From the NCBI RefSeq assembly GCF_901709675.1, contig NC_051088.1, forward strand, positions 15,304,193-15,368,192: a DNA stretch of 64,000 nt. Reading direction: 5' to 3'. The notes beneath the pieces were generated by a model. That model did not search any database, was not told the origin of the DNA, and was given only the letters and a program-made list of their open reading frames with translations. Made by a program: the position numbers and the translations under genes. Below are positions 24,892 to 36,840 of this stretch, piece after piece (position 1 is the first letter of the stretch; the number at the start of each line of letters is the position of its first letter). This stretch comes from Syngnathus acus. Its lineage: Eukaryota; Chordata; Actinopteri; Syngnathiformes; Syngnathidae.

Positions 24892-27800
24892 GACCAGTGT
24901 TCACTGGGTCAGAAGCAATGGGCGCAGAGTGGTGCTGAGGCAAACAACGAGAAGAATGCGAGAGGACGCCTCAAGGGACAAACGGAAAAAAGGGATTGGT
25001 GAAGAGTGAAGAATACGATGATGGGAGAAGTGCATCTTCTAATCGCTATTTTGTTTATTCTTAGCCTGGCGGGATGGTGTGCACCAATGTTTGTTTAGTG
25101 TGCTACTCCCCCCCTCCTGTTTTTCTTTATCCATCCTTTTACCCCACTGTCCATCTTTTCTCCCATGACAACTTCTCATCACGCTCACATTCTCCCCATC
25201 TCCTTCACTCTCTCTAACCTCCATAAAGAGCAGCCCCCCCTCCCTGAAACACACGAAGAGGCAAGTGACGTGCATTACCTCCCAAGGCATGATGGGTAAA
25301 TTGTATATATAAAGTGGTCTAATGCGTTACTCAGCTTCAAATCCACATTGCGTGGCAAATCAGTCTTACACGGACTCGGTGAGGATTGTGATGGACCGCT
25401 TGGGGACAGAAAAATGATGGCTGACGATTTTGAGACGTACACGGCGAGTGCGATGGAGACAGGCGATGAAGTTCTGCAGGTTCTGGAGGTTTCTGAACCT
25501 GCAGTTGAGAAAGCGGAGGTTATTGTCACGACCATAGAAGGAGACTCTAACCTTCCTCCGTTGGTCAGCACTGGTGCTAGCAACACACCGGGTCAGGTAG
25601 GTCCAATAGGCCCAAACCGGCTCTGTTCTTGTATTTGCTTTGTACAAAAAGCGCAGATACTACAACAGCGATACTGCTTTAACCTGCATGACAAAAGGAG
25701 CCATGTCAGATACGTTTAATTAAATGCTGGCCATTACAAAGATTTGAAAACATATCCAGCTAAATAGATGGTGAAGAACACAATTGTGTGTATGTGTGTT
25801 TTTTTTTGTTGTTGTATTTTTTGGTTTCAAATATTGTTTTGAAATTTGCACTGGTGTTGGAGAATTGACGCTCAACTGTGAGTGGCGAGCCAACTTGTGC
25901 ACTCTAAAGCACAATAGCACTCGTTGACAAGCATCGAAGCAGTACAAGCCTTGTCACGCTTCTCCGACTTTGGACAAACTTTTGATAGGGTTTGAGTGGC
26001 CTTTCTTCTCCTGACAATTTCTACAGACACACAAACACACACATCTTGCCTCCCAGGGGTGAATTGAGTGCACTTGTTCAACGTTTTGTTTGCAGCACAC
26101 CGACTGACAAAGAGGCTTTTAATGGACAGTTGATTTACACCAGCTGTTATTTTTACTCAGCTCCGAGGAAAAAGCAACAATACTCTGTGAGAAGCGGCAG
26201 ACATCAAGTGTATGTAGACACTGTAGTGTGTTATATTATTTACACTCACAGTTCACCATTGGAGTCTTATCTAACCTGTGATCTTAGCATTCCTAACAGA
26301 AGTAGAGCATTTCTTATATGTAAGGAAATAGATAACCAGGAAAAAATTGGCCCAGGCTTAAAAGAAGTCGCTGCTGTTTTAAGAAGTCATTTAATTTTGT
26401 AATTTCAGGCCAAGTCTTCATTGTGGCTCATTCCCTCTTCTGACTTTTAATAGTCGTCTTGTTCCTGAACTGCTCTGGGGCATGTTCTGCTCTTTGCCGC
26501 TTTTTCTCGTTCACCTACTTTCATGTGATGAAGGAAACTCCGAACCTGTTGTCTGTCTGTCTGTCTGTCTATAATTGGTTTATCCTGAAATGTGGGTCAC
26601 CACTGTCTATTTTTAATCTGGCAGTCCAGAACAGATTATAGACACACGGGAAGTGTAAGTGATTTGAAGAGGATTTATCTCCTATTTTATCACCCAAACT
26701 TTACTTCTATCTTAGAAATCTTGTAGAGATGTTTTGTGTTTTTGGCATATATGAACCCAAGCCAGACATTCCACCGTCTGCTTTCACATTTGAAATATAA
26801 TCCCAGAGACCGTTTCAACTGCTCAAACATATGCAACAAGGTTGTACTTGAAAATTTTATTTTACAATAATTTTAACATATATTTTGTACTGCTTCAAGA
26901 TACAGTTTACTTTTAGATTTTGAAAAAAAAAAAAAAAGAAGTGAAAGAATAAGTGTACATAGCATCCATTGCTTTCCTTCTTGCTACAAAATATTATTGT
27001 CAATACCAACCAAATATACCCTCAATTGTCCTTCTCTTTTAAAGAATAATTATCAGTAAAGTATTTTTTTTCCATTGATGGCCTTGGGTCATTCACTGCT
27101 CATTTTATGAACATGTTATTTTGCAATTCAAAGAACAAAAGGTGTGGGTGGTGTGGTTTAATTGAGTGTATTTCAATCCACACACTTTTCCATGAAGACA
27201 TAATCAATCATGCTGCTTTTTTTTTTGCAGCCCAAAAAAAACATTGTATGGCAGAGTAAAGCCAGTAAGCAATCAGTGAGTCAACGTACATACACACTTG
27301 CAGCTCCAACCTTTCATTGTTATACTTTGTCATGCTCTTCTCACCCCGAGGCCAGAATCTGATTTCTTTCCCAAAGCCCCTTTCCTCTGCCCCAGACAGC
27401 CAGACTCCCCCCCGTTCCCCCATCACTGCCTAAGGACCCCGTCAGCCGGTGTTTCCTCCTCTTTGTGCCGGCAACTTGTTGTTACTGCGTTGCAAAGAGT
27501 CCTTATCATTGTTGTTATAAGGGCTCCGCTCCAACATGGCTGACCTTCACTATCTACGGATACAGTCTCACCCGCACGCCAGTCAAGCTCGGTTGGCATC
27601 ACACACTGTTTTCTTTTTCTGCTTTGCATTTTTGATCCCATCCTTTCTCACATGATTAGATAACCTCCTCTTTCATTCATGGCGTAGTAAAATAGTGAAC
27701 ATAATCCAGTTCTATGTATGATGCACCAACTGTCATACAAGTGTCCCGTATAATAAACATTAAATTCAGAAAAATTGCAATGAAATAACAGCAACATCTG

Positions 27801-29426
27801 ATTAATATAAAAAAAAAAGTCATGCCAACTTATTTCTACTGAGTAGTGCATGAGCCCGCAGTAATGAGAGTCCATGTGGAAAAATAATCACTACGAAGCT
27901 TTGAGGCATAGATTTTGCTTTGAATGTTTTCGAATTGCATTCATTGATTTTTTTTTTTTAATTGTCTTTGTCTCGCTATTTTGGGGGAGGTTTTGATTTG
28001 GAATTATAGTGTAGTTCTGTGGTTGTTTTACAGATGGATGACTTGCTTGTTGAGGGCTAATTTGTATTTTTTGTTCTTGACTTGCTTGTTGAGGGCTAAT
28101 TTGTATTTTTTGTTCTTTTGCTTGTATCTTGTAAGTAAAAAAATATAATCTAAAGGAGCATCTTGTACATTTTATGTTCCTTTTGCTCATGTTTGCAGGA
28201 TGACACCTGGGGTGAGACCACCACGGCCGTTACTGGCACATCGGAACACAGTCTCTCTCAAGAAGACATTGTACGCATCACCAAGGACCTGGAGGACAGC
28301 GTGGGGCTGGACTGCCGTCGCTATTTCACGCTCACCCTGGCCGTGATTCTGGGCCTCCTGGTGTTTCTCTCGCCACTGGCCTTCATGGTCCTCCCCCACC
28401 TCCTCTGGCCAGAGAAGCTGCAAAGCTGCGGCACGGCCTGCGAAGGCCTCTTCATCTCTGTGGCCTTCAAGTTGCTCATCCTGCTGCTGGCCGTCTGGGC
28501 CCTTTTCTTCCGACCGGCACGAGCCAGCCTCCCGCGGCTCTTTGTCTTCCGGGCACTGCTCGCTGTTCTGGTGCTGCTCTTTGTGCTGGCCTATTGGTTG
28601 TTTTATAGCGTGAGGATACTCGATTCGCAGGTAAGATCATGATGTGCTGCGGAATGCATGCTAAATATCCATGAAGGACAAAAGTATTGGGATGTGTGGC
28701 CTGAACTAGAAATGCTAACAGGCTTGTAAGGCAATAGACAAATCTAACAGTCTTTTGAAATATTTTGGAATATTCATGTGTTCTACATCTTGTCCTACAT
28801 GTGTCTGCTAAATACCAGTTTTTTGCTAGGACATGTAAATCTAGTGGCTCAAAGTGGTCAACTTTGGCTTCATCCACCCTTCTGTGCCCTCAAGGATGAG
28901 GACTACCAGGGGATCGTGCACTACGCTGTGTCTCTGGTGGACGCGCTCCTCTTTATTCACTACCTGGCCATCGTGCTGCTGGAGTTAAGGCAGCTTCAGC
29001 CCTACTTCTCGGTGTGTGTCACACGTTCCACAGATGGAGAGACCAGGCACTACAACTTGGGACAACTCAGGTGAGACAAGTAGCAAGCAATGGGTGGCTT
29101 GGAAAGTACATTACACAAACATGCTCTCGGGGATCGTGTTATTTCAAAGCTGATTCAGCTCAGACCCCAATCTCCAGCAAATTTCTTGTAGCGGTTGGCC
29201 CCAACAAGATGTTCATTTTAGGGCAATAGGAATGCCTTTTTAGGTGTTCCTTCTTTCCAGAACTTCCTAATTAAATGGGAATGCAATTCCTCCCAGCCTG
29301 GAAGAGGTAGAGACAGCAACCTGTTGGATTGCTGCCTTTGTGCACATTCCCTTCTTGTTCTGCTTAATAATTGACTAAATGTAGCAGGGCCACTGAACAA
29401 TGTCTTGTTTTGTGAATTTTTACACA

Positions 29427-29475
<49 letters not shown>

Positions 29476-32408
29476 GTCCATGGAGTGCTGAATCTGTCTG
29501 TTCAACTTTTTTGTTTGTCTTAAGCACTGAATTTATCTAGACAAAATATAAATAAATGCACTTAAACAAAATTCTGGGGTTTCAGAATAGCAGCCTTTGC
29601 AATTATGAAAATTACAATCTTCTAATTAACAATGTCAATTTGAATGATTGTTCAGACCCACTTTACGTTTTGAATGCGTGGGCTTGTATAGTGTGCTCAA
29701 ATTTCCCAATTTAATGGAGGTACACATTGTGTGTGTGCAGTATTCAGCGGGCAGCACTGGCCATTTTGGAGCACTACTATTGCGACTTTGCCATCCATAA
29801 CCCGGCTTTGCTCTCCGCCTCCAAGTCGCGCGCCGCCAAGCACCTGGCTGGCCTCAAGGTCTACAACGTGGACGGGGACCTCCCCGCCGCCCCTGCTGAA
29901 GGTGTGTGTTGCCTTTTTGTGGAAGCTCCTGCTGTGCCTTTAGCTCTTTTGCATGTCGTTAACCGTTTCCGCTCCTGGTGTTGTCTCTTTAAGTCTTTAA
30001 AGCCAAACTCAGAGCCTATCTATTGAACAGTAAGTCAAATCTATGCTGATGCTTCTTATTTACTGTTTATGCACAAACTCTAGGCACTTTGTAAATGTTC
30101 AATTTGTATTTGGATGCCTCGTGTCACACACACACACATCCACACACACATTGGCATGGTATGCCACAGGTTAATGTCAAATATTCAGTCAACTGTGTAA
30201 ATGTAACACTCAGTTGTTGTTAAATTATCGCCCGTCCTCAAGTGGCATCACTCAAGTGCACAAACCTAGCACACTTTTTTTTATCCCGGCTTTTGTCTTT
30301 ATTTGACAAGAAACAGCTGACAACTTGTTTCCCCACCTTGCACCGCTTCCCTTTCCACCCCCGCATCCACTCCCAGCCCTGTGCAATTTATTTCCACTCT
30401 TCTTGAATCGGTCGTCTGATTTAACTCAATGATGCCTGACAGGCAAATGGCTTTTTGTATTCTTCCCTAGGAGTTGCAAATCTGTAAAACCTTTGGAACA
30501 TAATAATCCATAGCAAGTGTCCAAGCAGTGTCATTCTAAGCAGGATGTGGCGAAACGCTCCCCGCTGCTCCCTCCATGAATTATTCCATTCCTTCTCTGG
30601 CCCACTTGAATAATTTATAGTGCTGCCATCTTTTAACCTGCATTTGCAACAGGCAGGATTTGGCGCTAGAATCTACTTTTGTGATGGTACACAGTAGCTT
30701 GTGTAAAATATACACACTGGATATTTTGGGTGTCACTTTTGGCCTATCCCTGTTACGAAGAGACCAGATAGTTACGCCCAAAGTTATTCATACCCCTGGC
30801 ATAGGAATAATTTTGGGTTTGCCTGGATGTACATGTGTATGTATGGCAGAGTCATTCTTTCCATCCTTCCGTATGCTGTGGCAGGTCCGGGAAACAACGC
30901 AGCTGCAGGAATGGCACACTCCCAGTCCAGAGCCATTATCGCAGCCGCCGCCCATTGCCGGGACTCCAGCCACAACGAACTCTACTACGAGGAGGCCGAG
31001 CACGACAGGCGTGTGCGCAAACGTAAAGCCCGGTGAGTGGGGGCAATTGGGAACACTTGTGCAACTTCTTCATTTGGCTTGTTTTGCCAGTATTGTACGA
31101 ATCTCTGGAATCCTACCAAGATTGTAGTTTGTTCCCTGAACTGTTAATAATGTATTTGGTCATTTAGGTGCGAGTGTGTGAATGGTTGTTTGTTTGTGTG
31201 TGTGCCCTGCAATTGACTGGCAACCACTTCAGGGTGCCTTCTGCCTGAAGTATGTTGGGATGGGCTCCAGCACCCTCGTGAGGATAAGCGGTTCAGATAA
31301 TGGATGGTCAAAATGTTTTGCTTGAATTCACTGGACATTTGATATTCGTTAGCTCATTCATGGCGCTTATTATTAAGCTAGTGGATGTTATGGTTCAACT
31401 ATTTGGTTGTTTTGAATACGTAATGTGTTTGTCTGCGAACGTCACCTGATGGCCATAAGCTGCTTGGTTCTTTTTTTTAATCGTTCACTGCCGAATTACT
31501 GGTTGTTGTGAAGTGAATTGAGTTGAGTTCTCTTCCATGAATCGCAAGTCAAAGATAATTGCTTCTAAATATGTAAATGGTTTCATTTACAGTCCTAATT
31601 TCTTCAGTCGTGTGTAATGGCCAGATATCAGAGAACCACGATGTCACCCTTTCACTCCATTTTGCTGCTAGACTGGTGGTTGCTGTCGAAGAGGCCTTCA
31701 CTCATGTAAAGCACATGAAGGAAGAGGAGCAGAAGAAAGCTCCAGGAGATGTGATGGACCCGCGAGAGGCTGCGCAAGCCATCTTCCCGTCCATGGCACG
31801 GGCCTTGCAGAAGTACTTGAGGACAACCAAACAGCAGCACTGCCACAGCATGGAGAGCATCCAACAACATCTGGCTTTCTGCATTAGCAACAATATGTCA
31901 CCTAAGGTCAGATCTCGTCTCCCATCATCCTGAAACAAATATTGCGGGAGGTCGCTGAACAACACATGTATTCAATGTTCCTAAAACCCCATCTTAATAG
32001 GAAAATCCAGGAAGTATGTGACAGTTTGGGCCCGACTGTTTATGACCCGACTAACATCTGCCAAAATAATTATCCAAACCGCTAATGTGTGCCCATTTTC
32101 TTTGCCTTTTTTGTACTCAACCAAACTTTTCCCTGTCACTTGCGCAGGCCTTCCTGGAGAGTTACCTGAAACCAGGCCCTACCCTGCAGTACAGCCGGGA
32201 CCACTGGTTGGCGCGTCAGTGGACTCTGGTCAGTGAGGCGTCAGTCACCAGCGGCCTTAGAGATGGCACCGTCTTTATCCTCAAGTGTGCGGACTTCGGT
32301 CTGGTGGTGACCGTCAAGAGGATCCCCTACATCCGCTTGTCGGAGGAGTACATTGACCCAAAATCACACAAGTTTGTGCTGCGGTTACAATCGGAGACCT
32401 CGGTGTAG
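17282..32408 (+). CDS. vangl1: VANGL1 planar cell polarity protein, 8 coding exons
   Basis: Core planar cell polarity membrane protein that partners Prickle and opposes Frizzled/Dishevelled at cell junctions. Coding exons: 17282-17352, 20747-20873, 28199-28630, 28895-29070, 29741-29901, 30885-31032, 31672-31906, 32148-32408, joining in frame to 536 residues (human about 524). Start [12 protein letters not shown] matches the VANGL N-terminus; a basic, Ser-rich cytosolic segment with a TGTSEHSLS phospho-cluster (about 78-86) follows. Four membrane segments lie near 109-131, 148-170, 180-201 and 216-239. The long cytosolic C-terminus includes [35 protein letters not shown] and the terminal PDZ ligand ETSV. 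VANGL1 is preferred over VANGL2 because of [24 protein letters not shown] and LAFCI. The linker (about 309-320) is Ala/Asn-rich and slightly longer than in mammals. The start exon probably begins at 17164 or 17185, where two acceptors lie. Confidence 0.95.
21832..23095 (-). mobile_element. 5'-truncated non-LTR retrotransposon (LINE)
   Basis: A LINE copy lying antisense within the vangl1 intron. Read on the minus strand, it starts inside the reverse transcriptase domain near 23085-23095, runs through a long open frame (23073-22042) and a roughly 180 bp 3' UTR, and ends in four copies of a 7-bp unit (attcaag on the plus strand, 21832-21859). Such short tandem 3' ends are typical of CR1/L2-like elements. 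The endonuclease and ORF1 are missing, as expected after incomplete reverse transcription. No convincing target-site duplication was found by eye. Confidence 0.85.
22042..23073 (-). pseudogene. LINE reverse transcriptase, C-terminal part
   Basis: A 343-residue open frame lacking the endonuclease and the RT fingers, so it is a remnant rather than a working gene. The palm motifs are intact: motif [12 protein letters not shown] (Asp29), motif [14 protein letters not shown] (about 85-97), catalytic YADD (116-119) and the FKFLGTTIS motif further on. The C-terminal part contains the thumb-like [12 protein letters not shown] segment and ends [20 protein letters not shown], a pattern seen in fish CR1/L2/Rex1-type elements. 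There are no frameshifts or stops over about 1 kb, which suggests a fairly recent insertion. The clade assignment is tentative. Confidence 0.85.
24857..24888 (+). repeat. (CA)n microsatellite
   Basis: A CA dinucleotide tract of about 32 bp in the large vangl1 intron. Confidence 0.9.
25304..25313 (+). promoter_or_regulatory. TATA box in vangl1 intron
   Basis: The string tatatataaa lies 20-30 bp before an initiator-like ttactcagctt (around 25328-25338), and about 100 bp before an ATG that opens a coding-like exon. The spacing fits a core promoter. Whether it is active is inferred. Confidence 0.4.
25414..25596 (+). CDS. Candidate alternative first coding exon of vangl1
   Basis: From ATG 25414 the frame runs 61 codons to a consensus donor (CAG then gtaggt at 25597) and stops in phase 0. 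The conserved vangl1 exon at 28199 also starts in phase 0 (DDTWGETT), so a transcript from this exon could encode a VANGL1 form with MMADDFETY in place of the normal basic N-terminus. The peptide is acidic (Asp/Glu/Val-rich) with no domain I recognise. It cannot be an internal exon using the upstream AG at 25334 in phase 0, because that frame meets a TGA. It is preceded by a TATA box and an 8-codon uORF (25391-25417) whose TGA overlaps the ATG. It could instead start an unrelated nested transcript or be a chance frame. Confidence 0.35.
28040..28117. repeat. Perfect 39-bp tandem duplication
   Basis: Two identical 39-bp units (28040-28078 and 28079-28117), each starting gacttgcttgttgagggc, followed by a partial third start. 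They lie about 80 bp before the acceptor of the vangl1 exon at 28199, so they may affect branch-point spacing. Confidence 0.95.
29425..29472 (+). repeat. (CA)n microsatellite in vangl1 intron
   Basis: CA tract of about 45 bp between the vangl1 exons at 28895-29070 and 29741-29901. Confidence 0.9.
31204..31307 (+). repeat. Teleost SINE/LINE-tail-like repeat
   Basis: The sequence runs ccctgcaattgactggcaac, then ttcagggtgccttctgcctg, gggctccagcaccc and aagcggttcagataatggat. This matches, from memory, a very common fish interspersed repeat that ends in ATGG units. It lies in the vangl1 intron 31033-31671. Confidence 0.7.
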
Positions 32409-34379
32409 GTCTTTTTGTAGGTTCTTTTCATTGTGTTTTTTATGGATCTATATAGCACACACAGTTTTTTTAAGTTTCAGGAATTTTCATTTTGGACGGA
32501 AGACTTGTACATGTGGTGAAAATAATGATCTTGTGATGATTGCAACGTTTGGACAAACTTCCATTGGATGAACCGGATCAGGATTTTCACTCAACTTCAC
32601 TCAACTCACAGACCAATATATACGTACTGGTCAACACGTTTTGGAGTCTCAATCAACCCCGTCGCCGCTTCAGAACATCTTCACGACTATGCACAAAGAC
32701 ATACCTCATGTCCACCACGGCTGAGTACACAGCTGGATAGTTTTAGCCAATGAGGTGGAAAAGAAGCAAGTTCACAAAGAAAAGCGATTTCAAAGTCACT
32801 GGGAACGTGTAGTCAGTCGGTCACGTCTCCAGATGAGGGTTGCATGCTACTGCCACCTGGTGAGCATTGAACAGAACTACTGAGTGGTGAACTTGTGGAT
32901 GCCAATACACTGTATGTGTTTATGTATACACAAACTGGATGTATGTATGTACAGAATATTTGTTTACTCGTATCGTTGTCTTTTTAAAATGATGGCCCAA
33001 TTCTCTCTTTTTTTTTTTCCAGAAAACACAAAACTGAACCGCACACTGATATTGCATTATTTAATAATCATTTCATTTCTGGGGTAGAATTGAATAATCT
33101 GTTTAATGAGAGATGTGGCAGATTTTTAGCTGAAGTAACTATGCATCATGAGGATGTGTGGAAGGCAAAAAATATTCAAGTATGACTTGTCGGCCATTAT
33201 TTTAAGAAGGTGATATGTCACTCGTTCCCTTTTTTATTTTACTTGTCACGCTGTTACCGATTGACGGTGAGCCTGTGTGAAATACAATAACTTTGACACG
33301 GGCCTTTGTATTGGGGAACAAAATTAAAACCTTTTTATGGCCGTTTGTACAATTGCTGTGTCTTAAGATGGTTAATGTTGACATTAATGTATATTATTGT
33401 TTCTAAAATGTTATGTTGCAGCACAAAGATCACAGCCTACGTCTAGTTTAAAATTGGCATGTCAGGCCTGAATATCAATGTGTGGCGCTAAAAACGAATT
33501 GGCTCGTCCCTGTGCAAATACAGTGTCTGGGTCCGCCTGTCGCAACTCATCTGTCCTCGGCTCCAATCCCCGCCTTCCCTTCCATATATAACTGCCTTTT
33601 GCTTGCAGGATGGGAATGGACCAAGAAGAAAATGAACATTTGCATCTAAATGGAATGCTTTTCCCCCTTCTATTTGTTTGGTAATGACGTGGTTATGTGC
33701 AGGTGGATGCATCGTCTCCTCTCCTCTGTCGGCTTCATCTTCAAACAAATGTTCTGTCCCGGCTGATAGACACACGGGCTCAACTATACGGTCCAAACAA
33801 CTCTGGCCAGGTAGTTCATTTCCTCCTATTGCCTTCTGGGTGAGTAAAATCAAATACGACATGCAGTCTGTATTGGAGGTCTAAAAGAATGCTTTGTTTT
33901 AATGAAAGTGTATAATGTTGAGGTGCTCTTTTCAAATGACAAATTAGTCTGTTTTCCTTATTCCCGGGTAGGCGCTGGAAGATTAGGAGAGTCACAACAA
34001 CACTCCTCAGTTAAAAGCCGGTTCAAAACAAAGCTCTTTTGTTCCCAAGAGGTGCTCGACATTTTTCAGTGCAATGAGGACTAATGATTGCTTAGAAAAT
34101 GGGAGGGGGGAACCCTTTCAACTACTCCGCCCCATGCAACAAAACCTGCTGTAACAATGAGCCATTTTTTTCACTAGTAGTTTCTTACCAGAGCAAATTA
34201 AACTGAGCAGTATTTTACATTTACTTCAGCAGCAAAACCAATTTTATGACATTGCGCAATGATCATGGCACTTGACTAAGCATTTGGTGGCCATCATGCC
34301 ATCTCAAATCCCTTAGCATTCACATCGAATCTCTAAAAAGGACATCTAGTATGAAACTATGATCAAAATTCTAACATAC
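32409..34379. other. Convergent 3' region of vangl1 and casq2
   Basis: Non-coding DNA after the vangl1 stop, running tail-to-tail into casq2. An ATTAAA at about 33323-33328 could end the vangl1 mRNA. No conserved exon is seen. The frames on either strand (for example 33488-33862 minus) lack family features. A segment near 33970-34075 looks repeat-like but was not identified. Confidence 0.5.
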
Positions 34380-36840
34380 TCAGTCATCTAGGTCATACTC
34401 TTGGTCAAGGCTGTTGTCGCCGTCTTCTATCAGTTCTTCGTCAGAGTCCTCGTCAGAGTCCTCTTCAAAGTCGTCATCGTCGTCTTCCGTGTTAACTCTG
34501 CCCGACAGGACGTCCTCGATCCAGTCCTCTAGCTCCTCGGCAGTGGGCAGGTCTTCGTCGTTGGACATGTCTAGCCACACACTGTCGGCCTGGAGTGCAC
34601 AACAAACGTCTCTTAAAGGTCTAGATTTTTTTTTGTACGGTACACGAGTAGAGTTTGGCTTACATCTGTGACGTTGACCACACCAATCTGAGGCCTGAAC
34701 AAGTCCAACTTGAAGGTCTTTTCCCAGTAAGTGGTGAGCTAGACAATATGAAACAAGTTGCTGCTCAGTGCTCACTTTGGGCTGTGCTGACTAGAGATGG
34801 AAGTCACATGACTCATTTCCAAGTCAGCGCAAGACAATCTCAAAGAGTTCACTTGCATCTCTGATTGAAAGAAATTGTAAAAATGGTAAATATCAATCAA
34901 ATAAAAAGGACCAACCAGAGGGAAGTCATCCGGATCAATCCAGACAATGCTGAGATCCGGGTTGTTGGTGTTGTCTCTCGCCACGTCCTTTAAGATCTCC
35001 AGGAATTCATAGCCATCTAAGAGTTGAAGGTGGAAAGGTGGAGAGGCACAACAATTTACAGGTCATCACCTTCTGGGCCTGAAGGAGAAGAAAATATTGA
35101 CAGACCTGGATCCTCCTCTTCGGCAAATGCGACAATATGGATTCCATCCGTGTCATCCTCCTGGAGGTGAGCAAAAGGTTGAGCAAGTTCCATGATTTTC
35201 AACTGCATGCGTCACAGCCCGAGAGGTTGGATTCTATTTACCCATGTCTCAAACATGTTCTCTGCCCGGAGCTTCCTCAGAGTGGCCCTGCAAACATTTG
35301 CAATCCAGCGGCAGTTTTGAACAATATGAGTAAAAAGTAGCGCATGAACCTCCTGTGTTGATTGACAAAGTCTACAATCTCCATTTCAGATAGAGGTCTG
35401 CCAGGCAGGACAACGGGCTCCTCCATGAAGGGCTCATAAAAATTCACCTCGTTCATCTTGAGGGAGAGATGTTTGGCCACCTGAAAGAATCCAAATTCTT
35501 CTGAGAACTCGCATGACGCGTTTGTTTTGTCTCGTGTATTTTGCACTTACAGATTTATCAAATGTGGCAAAGAACTTGATGTACGGTTGAAAACGCTCCG
35601 AGGCCTCCTGAAAAGCTTTGTAGTCTGAGAGGCGGGAAGAGAGAGTTAGTGGCAGTACTCTCGCATTTCCAACAATATTACTACGATAAAGGAACACGAC
35701 CTGGCTCCTCTGCCAGTGTAGAAGAAGTAAGATCTTGATTAGAAAATAACAGAATCAAAAGAACAAAGCTGCAGTATGACCTAGAAGTTAGCAAACGAGA
35801 TGCTATTTAAAACCTCTCATGAGAAAACCCACACAGTAAAATCAGGTGACAGAGCTCGAGATCCCATTAAAGGTCTTCTGGGAGACAGCACGGAGCTATT
35901 AGAAGACACGATTTTTTTGTCCCAGTTTGATAAGTAGCGGCGTTACATGGTGGTAAACTAACATAAATCCTCTCCTTTGAAGTAACCAATGAGGCGAATG
36001 TCTTCCTCTATCCTTTCGAAGGCTCGGAGCTCCATTGCGTTGTTGATTATTTCCACTGGGTCCTCCAGCACCTGCGGAAGGAGGTGGACAGTAAAAAATT
36101 GCAAGGACTGATAATGTTTTATTCTTTTCTGAATAAATCTGTGTATTGGATTTTAAATCTTGGAATTATGCTACATGTGTGCCAGGTCCACTCACATCTA
36201 GAAGGAACTCCACAAGAGTGTCTGCTGACAGTTCTCCATCAAACTCAATGATGCGATCATCCTTGAAGACATACAGGCTTCCCACCTCTTCGAGGCCTGA
36301 CCAAAAACAGGTTCAATTAAAAAAAAGAATACTCACTGGAAAATCAAGATACTCTTTGTGGGTGTAATGGCTTACCGAGCTTCTTGGCTACTTTGGCATC
36401 TTTCTGAGCGTCCACCATCCCAAATCCAATATCTTTGTTCTCCAGTACCTGAGCTGTTAGCTGATAGTGTTCACATAGAGAAATCTGTAAACTAAAAGCT
36501 ATTTCCAGAGATTGGAGAAAGTGCAAGTCGTAAATAATTTTTGAGTCTTAACTTTCAAATTATTAGATGACACCATTTTCTTTTTTCTCCCTCAGATATT
36601 TCTCACCTCGAGGACCAGCTCGGTCATCTGGAAGCGCTTCTGCAGGCCTTTGTTGGCAGGCACGGGCTCGTGGTAGAACAGACAAAGCAGGTCAAATCTC
36701 TTCAAAGCCTTCTTGTAGCTGCGCTCGTTGATGTCCAACACTCTGTCCCTGCCATCAAAGTTGGGAAATTCAAGACCTTCCTCTGCCCCACAAAGCAAAA
36801 CAAAATGAAGGCAGAGGGTGCAAAGCAGAGACAGGTGCAT
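34380..36840 (-). CDS. casq2: Calsequestrin-2 (cardiac), 11 exons
   Basis: Low-affinity, high-capacity Ca2+ store protein of the sarcoplasmic reticulum lumen that polymerises with Ca2+ and tunes the ryanodine receptor through triadin/junctin. Exons in transcript order on the minus strand: 36840-36607, 36460-36376, 36296-36196, 36071-35963, 35624-35551, 35480-35350, 35287-35242, 35160-35106, 35016-34916, 34738-34664, 34589-34380; they join in frame to 406 residues (human 399). A 19-residue signal peptide precedes [15 protein letters not shown]. Three thioredoxin-like folds follow, with hallmark stretches [32 protein letters not shown] and [16 protein letters not shown]. The end is [17 protein letters not shown] plus an Asp/Glu tail from about 371, the main Ca2+-binding region. 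Cardiac rather than skeletal type is chosen from the EEGLxFPxxDGxDRV start and AKKLG/EEGSLY-like region. Several donors are weak (gttagt after 35963, gttcat after 35350, gttggt after 34916). Confidence 0.95.

Larger units (their letters stand above)
20874..28198. other. Large vangl1 intron with repeats
   Basis: Intron of about 7.3 kb between the second and third vangl1 coding exons. It holds an antisense non-LTR retrotransposon (about 21832-23095), a CA tract (24857-24888), a TATA-led exon candidate (25304-25596), a short GTCT tract near 26550-26570 and a perfect 39-bp duplication close to the acceptor. No other conserved exon is recognised. Confidence 0.7.

Noticed and set aside
25335-25596. 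The 25.4 kb exon as an internal cassette exon of vangl1 using the AG at 25334
   Set aside because: Reading from the phase-0 junction of exon 20747-20873 meets a TGA within about 16 codons, so it would truncate the protein; only use as a first exon keeps frame.
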